Below are positions 21,501-30,500 of a DNA stretch of 64,000 nt, piece by piece; positions within the stretch are counted from its first letter, which is position 1, and each line of letters opens with the position of its first letter. This DNA is from Campanula takesimana (lineage: Eukaryota; Streptophyta; Magnoliopsida; Asterales; Campanulaceae), in NCBI GenBank assembly GCA_026119855.1, contig JAOWBW010000249.1, positions 372,001-436,000 of the forward strand, in the 5' to 3' direction. The position numbers and the translations under genes were made by a program. The notes beneath the pieces were generated by a model that saw nothing but the letters and a program-made list of their open reading frames with translations, had not been told where the DNA came from and made no database searches.

Positions 21501-24500
21501 CTTCTCTGGTTAACTGCTCTCCTTAAAGATCTCTCTGTGGACAATGTTACTCCCATTCCTCTTCATTGTGATAGTAAAGTTGCCATGCACATTGCAGCTA
21601 ATCCTATCTTCCATGAGAGAACAAAACACATTGAGGTGGATTGTCATACTGTTAGGAATTGCATTCAACAAGGTCTGATTGCCACTTCCTATCTTTCCAC
21701 CAAGTCTCAACCAGCTGACTTACTTACTAAGTCCTTAACCTCTGCTCAAATGTCTCTCTTGTTATCCAAGTTGAAAGTCTCCAATATCTTTGCTACTTCC
21801 AACTTGAGGGGGGGGTGTTAAACAAGAAGAGACTATATATATTAAATCATCAACTGCTAATGTTGCTGCTGATGAGGTTGCTGTTGATATGGTTGCTGCT
21901 GATGTGGTTGTTGCTGATGATGCTGCTGATGAGGGTTGTTAGTTTGTTAGTTAGTTGTGCAACTTGCGTATCTTGTTAGGACAGCTGTTAATCTTTAATT
22001 GGTAGTTAGGTTGTTGTCTCTTGTATATAAGTTAGATAGGTTCTCTCTGTATAGTAACAATTCATTCTTGAGAAGAAAGTGTTAGTTTGCTTTCCCATTT
22101 CTCTCTCTTTTGTCTATGAATGTTCATCAATTTTCTATGTGCTGGACTGCCATGTTTAACAATTACACTTGTTACAAAACCAGTCATAAAGTCAAGTCAC
22201 TTAGAGAGAGAATTACGTGAGAAGTTAGTTGAGAGAGAGGGGGGGATAAATGTTTGTTATTGTGTAGGTAGTGTAGCTCTCATATTAGTAAGTAAAACGG
22301 AGGAGGAATAGTGTATGTGATAAATTCCATGCCTTTTAGAAACAGATGAAAACATACTATATTATGAACCAGCCAAGGGCCCAAGGCACTAAACAAGTGC
22401 ACCCAAATCTCCTTTAAAGGACTATCCCAGTCTTTACTATCTTTTTTCCACTTCATTTATAAATGTTTCATAGCAAGAAACAATAAATTGCTTTACCTCA
22501 TAAGAATTGGATTGAGATTGTTTTTTGAGTAACTGATTCACTGATGAAGGATTGTAAAGACTCCATCCCAGTACCACAAGAACCCAGCAAGGTGAATGTT
22601 GGAGAATTCTACAATGCTGTTCTGTCCTATAAGATAGCTTGTTTTATTTTCTCCGTTATACACCAAATAGTGCAGAAATTTTTGCATTATTTAGTGTGTT
22701 GGTGCAATTGACATGCACCTTGATCTCTCCAAGTGAAGGCAGGGGTTAAAGGAAAAGTGTTAAAAGTTTGGTATAATTGTAAACCCTTCTCTACCTGTAT
22801 AAGTTGATATTCTCCTGGTCCCAGGAAGATTGTGCATATCTACTCTAGGGCACAGAGGCCTTACGTAATTTGGTATAGTAGTTGCGCTAGGTTAATTAAG
22901 AGCTCTTTGGTATTTGAAATATTTAGGGTACAGTACTTAGATTGCGAACTGTGTCAATGTCTAACACTTCGCCATTATGGACATGTTGGAATGAATTAGG
23001 AAAGCCTTAAAAAAAATAGTCTTTGATGGACATTGTGTCGTGTTCGGGTTACAGTTTTTGTAATGAATGAGAAATATGTCATATGGTGCGAGTCCTATTC
23101 TCATAACATATGCTCAAGCTTTCAAGTATTTAAAACGCTAATGTGACTGTAGCTATACGAGAGTATACTTGGAACTCTTGTAGTGAAAAACTGTTTCTTT
23201 ACCAATTTTATGCTTATTTCAAAGACTAGAGATTTTCATTTTCTTCCAGGTTGGTGCTGAAAAATCAGAACTTTCAACTACGGAATCGGAAGATCGTGAC
23301 TGGCCTTCTCCAAGGGATGAAATCATGTTCTGGAAGCGTGAGTTCCCTTCTTGGGATTTTCATGCAGATATTCCAGTTACTGTTGAGAAGGATACTGATC
23401 TTATGCATGTTATTCACGTGACTGCTGAAATGGCACCTATAGCAAAAGTTGGGGGTCTTGGTGATGTTGTAACTGGACTGGCTCGTGCATGTTTACTGCG
23501 TGGACACAAAGTCAATGTCATGCTTCCCTTTTACGAGTGCATTCCGAAGCATCATATCGATGAGTTGACATTGATATCTACATATAGATCATATCATGAA
23601 GGAATCTGGGTCCCTACAAATGCATACCATGGAACAGTTTCAGGCATACCAGTGATTCTTATTGAACCGGATAATCAGTTCTTCAAGGGACAATATGTAT
23701 ATGGAGGTTCTTACAATGAGCTGGAGGCATATTTGTTTTTCAGCCGTGCTTGCCTTGAATGGATGCAGGTTTTTGGCTGTTATCAATTTGTTTAGCTTTT
23801 TGTGCATTTGCAGAGCCTGCAAGTTCTTGAAAACCTTAAGCATGAAAACATCATTGCCATTGATGTCTGGTTAAGTTGGTCTTTTTGTTCAAATTGTGGA
23901 GCAGACTGAGTTCATGATGAATTATCCATTGCCGACCCGAAATTCTTTTTCTTTGACTGCCAATCCAAAATTCCATTTTTACATTAACTGTTTTTTTCCC
24001 CCCCCCCCCCCCTTTTTTTTTTTTTGGAAGGTGACTGGAACAGAGCCTGATATCATTCACGTCCATGAATGGCAGACAGGTGCTTTACCTCTGCTCTATT
24101 GGGATATGTACCATCATCTTTCTCTCCAGGTATCACATCAGCTTTTTGCTGTTCCCCTAATATTTTCTTGTTGAGAAAGGAAATTATTGGTAAAAAGATT
24201 TTTCGTTTTCATTAAGCTGTAATATAGTGTGGTTGTCATTTGTAGAAACCAAGAATAGTTTTGACAATCCACAATATGGAGCACTTTGGGGAGTGCAGGT
24301 ATACTGGTGGTTTACCCTGCTTTTCGCATCACTTATAGTTCTTAATATTCTTATTAGTCATTTCTGTTTTAGATTGGGCAAACGACAAAGTAGGGTAAAC
24401 GTACTATAGCGTTTGTTACAATTAATGCAACATACTATCATTTGACATCTTAATGAAATGTACTTTACCCAATTGTTACATATAATGGAATGCACCCTAA

Positions 24501-27500
24501 CGACGTTAAAAAAGATAACTCTAATGTCAACAAAATAAGAAAAAGACTAACACCAGTTAAGTACGATGAACATTCGTTACCTATTTAACGGATTTGCATC
24601 TCACAACCCACCACCCACAACCCACCACCCACAACCCATCAATCCACCCCACCACCATAGATCACCACACATTTCTTAAATCTAAATCAAAACCCAGCAA
24701 TTTCAAACACAAAAAGAAAACCCAGCAATTTCAAACCCAAAAACAAAACGCAGCAACTAGGCTTCATAATCTTGGACCATCAGTACAAATTTCCATAGAT
24801 CTTCCTCCCTGTAACGAGCAACAAGATCTTCCTCGCTGTAACTCAAATGGGAATTTCGAAAGTGTGGATTTCAGATCTCAGTTCAAAAATGGGGATTTCG
24901 AACAAACCAACAAACCTAGAAATTGAAAAAACCCAGAAATTCAACAAACTAACACTCATAGAACAAACTCAAAAATTGAACAAACCCCTAAATAAACTGC
25001 AAATGTTCATACCGAAAAATCAATTTAACAGATCCGTTTTCTTAGATTTGTGAAAAATCACAAATCAATTGCACAGATCTGGGTTTTCGTGGAGGAGATC
25101 GAGGACGCCGATTTGCTTGGACAGGTGAACGGAGGTGGGGAAAGGAAAGGCAATTACACCACCTCAACTGGGTAATGCTTACGGTGGCCGGACTCGTGGC
25201 GAACAGGGAGATAGAGAGAGAGAATGTGAGTGTCTGAGAGTGTGCGTGTGAGAGAGAGAAACAGAGAGAGTGGCAATTTGGGTTTGATTTTTGTGTTTGA
25301 TTGTTTTGTTCAATTTTGAGTTTGATTTTGGGTTTGATTTGGGTTTTCTAGTGTTGAAATCTGGGTTCAATTTTGGTGTTCACCCACCATTGTTGTTGGC
25401 TTGAATTTGGGAAAAATGAAAAGAGAGATGAAATGAGGATGATGATGAATTGGGTATGACTTCATTAACCGATGTTATTTTATTTAACGAGTTCATTCAT
25501 TCCGTTAGTGAAATTTAACGTCATCCAACCGAGTTGCATTATTTGTAACCCGACTTGAAAGTACGTTTCATTGATTTGTAACCAAGAGTGCAGTACGTTG
25601 CATTGATTTGTAATTATCTCGTTTTGGATTCAGTTTACTTTGCTTGGTTGGTCCAACTTGACTTTATTTACCACACAACAACAACAAACAACAACAACAA
25701 CAAAGCCTTAATCCTAAAATGATTTGTGGTCCAACTTTATTTACCATCTCCTAGTAAAAGTTAAGCTCCTTATAGGTTACTTCAAAAATTACTTTGAAAA
25801 TGCACACTTGGTTCATAACTTGGTATTATTAACAGTAATTTATATACATACTAGTTTGTGCCCTTGTAGGCTGTTATCAAATGAACAGACGGCGTTGTTT
25901 TTCCTTTATAGCTTTACTTTTTAATATTATTTGAATGAATGTAACGTGCTTCTGATCCGCCAAAGACAGATAACTGCATAAGTTTGTTAGTAGCAAATTA
26001 GACAACGTTGATATTGAAATCTCCTCCAAGTGTTACAACACATGCAGTCAATAATTAATACTTAGTGAAAATGGTTGGGAACCATACATGTATACTGATA
26101 GAAGAAGTAAGATGTCTTATTTGGAATGGTAATTATATCCAACACCCCTCCTTATGTAAACATATTACATTTGTTGAACTTCTTGTCATTTGATCCCTTT
26201 TTCCCTTATGGAAATTATGCACCAACTATAACCCAAAAATTCTAGAATAGATAAGGATCCAACTTTTTTGCTGAAGTTTTAGGCTGATCTTGGGGCAATA
26301 ATGTGATTGGGTTAAACTTTGAGGTCATGAGTTAAGTGAGATGATGTATATGCAAATAGATACCTTGGTAAATTGGTTTTAAAAAATTGGGATCCCATTT
26401 TTATCATAATTTAGGCGAGAAACTGTATTTCACAGAGAAATCGAACACAAGACCCTTAAGTCAATTTTTATCATAATTTAGGCGAGAAACTGTATTTCAC
26501 ACCCTTGTGTGTTTTCTTATCGAAATAGAAAGTCCTCGAAGTTCTTAAAACTTGAGTCGGGGAACGTGCCCCTACTAAAATTTTGATTGTAAGTATAGCA
26601 TTACTTTTTTATAAATTTATAAAGGGGGCAAAATACAGTCATACAAAGTCCTTAGTCATGGTCGGAATGAACATATTAGCTTAAACAAAAAGTAAGTAAA
26701 ATATAATGCCAATTGCATAACAGCTTTTTATTGAACAAAATTCCACTTGATCATATTAGGTATGATTTCGTTGTTGTTTCTATGGTATTTGCATTAGTGT
26801 AAGCCTATAGGTTTAACGTGATGATAGTTGGTTCATATACTCCCTCCGTCCCACCTCACTTGACACCCAAGAGGTGGGCACAATAACTAAGGAAAAAGAA
26901 TAAAATATGGACAATGTGTGGTAGAAAATGAAGAGAGAGAATGAGTGGGGTAAATAGTAGTGTTGGTTGAATAAATTGAGTGGTGGAGAATGAATAGAGA
27001 GAATGAGTGGTGGGGTAGAGTGAATATAAAATTATAAAAACTATGCCATTTTGGGAAGTGTCAAGTGAGATGGGACAGACCAAAATAGAAATAAGTGTCA
27101 AGTGAGCTGGGACGGAGGGAGTATAAGGTAGCGATCCTAAATAAAAGTATTAGGGTGAATCTGTTGTGTCAAATGAATAGTTCCCTCCAAATAACAAGTT
27201 TCTGGAACCTGCAAAAAAACATAAATTTTGAGCAGATTCTTATCTCCTCAACTCGCTGAATTTACATCTACTCTCATTCAGAGAGGTACCACTAACGAAA
27301 TTTCTTTCACTACTGAACGTAGAATCCAACTTGATGTTAGCTAGCCAAACCAGACTGGTTAGAATTCCAAGAAATTCAAACATGCCATTAAATAGGACAG
27401 ATATGGAGATACACCAAAAGGTTATAGTAGATACAATTATTTCTGCCGTTGAATTTTAAAAAGACAAGAAAACAATATCTGCAATTGACATCCTCAAATT

Positions 27501-30500
27501 GCATTTAAGCTCTTTTAAATTTTTGGTAAACCGTGAACTGAACCTTATATATAATTATAAAGCTGGCTTAGGAACTCATTTAACTTAGTTAACTTCAAAA
27601 GTACTTTTTAAGATTGTTCAAAGAATTTTTCATTATTTCTAAGTTCGTTAAATATCTGTATAGACCTAACTTTGTTTTCTCTGCCAGACAGGAGCAGCTC
27701 AGTAAGTCCGGTCTTGATGGATCAATATATGCAACTGTTGACAAGGTGAATTAAGGAGAATTTATAAATTTCTCATAAGATGACCCTATTATCGCTCTGC
27801 TTACCCTGAGTAATTGCAAAGATAGGTAAAGCATTTGGAAATGATAATCATTCCTATCTTATCTTTTTGTTACCAACAAAATATTATTCTATCTACTTAT
27901 ATTCAGATTTTAAATAAACATGACTTATTCGGCTAACCATTTGAAAGAATGTTCCCAAGGAAAATGACATTCTCTTATGAAAAAAGTCTCTTAGCCAGGC
28001 AGTCGTTCTTTTGTGTTTTAGTCACTTTTAACCATATACAAGGAAATATTGGTTAAGAAGATTTCAACTTTAAAGTTAAGGTCCACAATTTTTCTAATTT
28101 TTCTATTGACAGGCTATTGATGATCGAACTATTGGCCACAATCCTGAGAGGCTGAGTTTATTGAAAGGAGCCATTGTGTACAGTAATGCAGTAGTGTAAG
28201 TGATTGTAGACTTCTCGTACTGTTTTATTGACTTTAAGAAATGCATTCTTTCATGCAGCAACTAATACTGATGGGTGAAACATGTATTATAGCCGATTGA
28301 CTTTTTTTTTTGAATAAAATTGGGTGTCTTCTAATGTAAAACTTGCATGTGATTGTACAAGATGGAAGTTTTGCATCAATATGAATCATATTGATAACCA
28401 ACAATATCTTCTGCTTTTCTTCCGTCCTCCATAAATTATAACTGACTGCTAAATATATATTTTTTGTAGTCTGTTTCTAAAGAAAACATATTAAAGTTTC
28501 TTATATTAGTACTTCCTATACATCGAACAGTGGACTTCGAGATTTCAGTACTTTTCATCATGGGGATCAGATGAATGATGGAGCAAACATATCTGGGAAA
28601 TCTTGAATGCCAGTGTATATTGAACTGGAGCTACAAAGACAAGTTCAAAACAAATTCAAAAAAGTATTGTCAATGTGCCTTTACTGCATATCAACTTTAT
28701 TAGTTTTTTGTTAGCAGTTGCAAAAATTTATTGGCTATATTTATCTGAATGGGAATGACAAAGCAAGACAAGGTGGAATGAAAAGTAATATGTTATGGAA
28801 GCTTAACGTTATCTGTTACAATCATATGGAGATATGGACATACTTAAAAGTTGTATAGAGTGGATGATCGCTGGTCATACTTGTGTTTTATTATATTAGC
28901 ATTTCAATCAAAACTCGAATTGTGAAATTGATGTTACAGAGTGAAAGTGTAACTTCATTATATACTGTGAGCGTCAGGTGAAATTTTAGACTAGGTTTCA
29001 AAAGATGACATGGGCAGTATATGTTATTAAATGTTTCTGTTCATGACCATTTCGCTCATGCTTTTTGTTTCATTTTTGATGTGTATTTATATAAGGCCAA
29101 AACATGTCTGGTTTTGGAAATGATTTAAAATTTTGAAATATGTTTAAAGTGGAAATCTTGGAGAGATAGCATCAAAGTGAGAGAATGTATGGTAAAATAA
29201 ACTTACTCCCTCCGTCCCAATTTAAGAATTCACAGAAATACAAAAAAAAAGATGCTTGGCATGATTAATGTTTAAGAATAGTGTTTGGACAAATATGCCC
29301 CCATAAAATTTATACTCCCTCTATCCCGGAATAAATGTCATAGTTGACAAGTCAATGTTTTTAAGCTTTGAGTTGTGTTTCTTGATTGCCCCAATTTATT
29401 CATATGGGTAGAGTGACACCTCCTATGGAAATGCAATGCTTGTGCCTATTTGAAATGGGTAGTATAGGAAGATCACCAAACTTCGTACCCTATTTTTTAG
29501 TAAGACGACATTTATTTTGGGACAAACGAAAATGGAAAGTAGGACATTTATTCCGGGACAGAGGGAGTATTGTTTAGTCATTTTTTCTTGTTTTCTTAAT
29601 AAGGCGCGTAAACTAAAACTAGGAACCTTAAATTGGGACTGAGGGAGTACAATTTACGTATGTGCTGAAGTCGCACTCGTTTAAGCTTTGTGTATAGTCT
29701 TCGATCAGTTTCTGTTTACAAAAATATGAGGTTCATACTTTCTACAAATCTGTCGGTGGTTCTCTTCAGAATCATTTGTTATGATGGGCTATTTACTGTC
29801 AACAACATAGTGACTCTTCTCCCCCTTTTCCAGTACAGTCTCTCCAACATACCTGAAGGAAACACTCTGTTCTGGATGGCTTTCAAGCACGTTAATAGCA
29901 AACCGTGACAAGTAAGCTTTCTTAGGTGTTTCATTTTGTGGGTATTACTATCTTGTTGAGTTTATCTGCGTGGATATGTACTCTGTATACCTTGATCCAA
30001 AGTCTATTGTCTCATGTCATTTTTAACATATCCTAGACGACTTTTGTTTTTGTTATTGTTGGGCAGATCATTGATGTCTCTATTTGTAATTGACTGTAGT
30101 AATCATGCTTTGATTTTCCGTAAGCGCTGCATTTTTCAGTGAATTACGTAGAAAGGTTTCATCTCATAGATTGAATCGATCCGAGATTATACTATAAACA
30201 ACCTGTGCTCAATCTAATTCTATATGTAAAAGCACAATTCACCATATAGTTTTGATGTTTTAATCATGTAAATATGAAAAATTCAATCTGCCACTCAATG
30301 GAAAGCACACCTACAAGAATTCCAAGGTAGAAATATCTAAGAAACTTGAGTAAAAAGTTGGAAGAGGTTTCTTTCAGTAGAAATAATGTGGAAAGGAGAG
30401 AAGAATACTACATATACAAATATAAGCATCTGTACTAGTTGGTTTGCCACATGTGGAGAGTTCAAAAAATAGATGGGGTTGGCTATTTTGCTTTAATTGA

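Larger units (their letters stand above)
16796..21815 (+). pseudogene. element A pol remnant (protease to RNase H)
   Basis: Copia pol continuing from before element B. Protease is DTGATDH at 16805. Integrase zinc region and core follow, with SDNG near 17601 and a Q-Q-N-G-R-A-E motif near 17692. RT has KARLVAKGF near 18672, YGLKQSPRQW near 18949 and YVDDM near 19085. RNase H is SDADWG at 21340, with SRSSAESEYRAM and ADLLTKSL near 21713. Frame changes occur near 17390, 18797 and 18990, and again near 19500. Element C separates the last part (21301 onward). The order is clear; the protein is not translatable as one frame. Confidence 0.9.
10261..22161 (+). mobile_element. Ty1/copia LTR retrotransposon A (outer host of the nest)
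   Basis: LTRs at 10261-10630 and 21816-22161 begin TGTTAAACAAGAAG and end CATGTTTAACA. The element is flanked by a perfect 5-bp duplication ATTAC (10256-10260, 22162-22166). The primer-binding site TGGTATCAGAGC follows the 5' LTR directly and matches initiator Met-tRNA. A polypurine run ending in eight G (21808-21815) precedes the 3' LTR. Domain order gag, protease, integrase, RT, RNase H defines copia. It is split by element B in the protease coding region and by element C between RT and RNase H. It sits in sense orientation in intron 1 of the SS5-like gene and is inactive through frameshifts. Confidence 0.95.

Noticed and set aside
23814..23877. Exon-like sequence with an AG acceptor (SLQVLENLKHENII-like reading) in an SS5-like intron
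   Set aside because: Would disrupt the conserved join LEWMQ|VTGTEPDIIH, and its frame ends in a stop shortly after.
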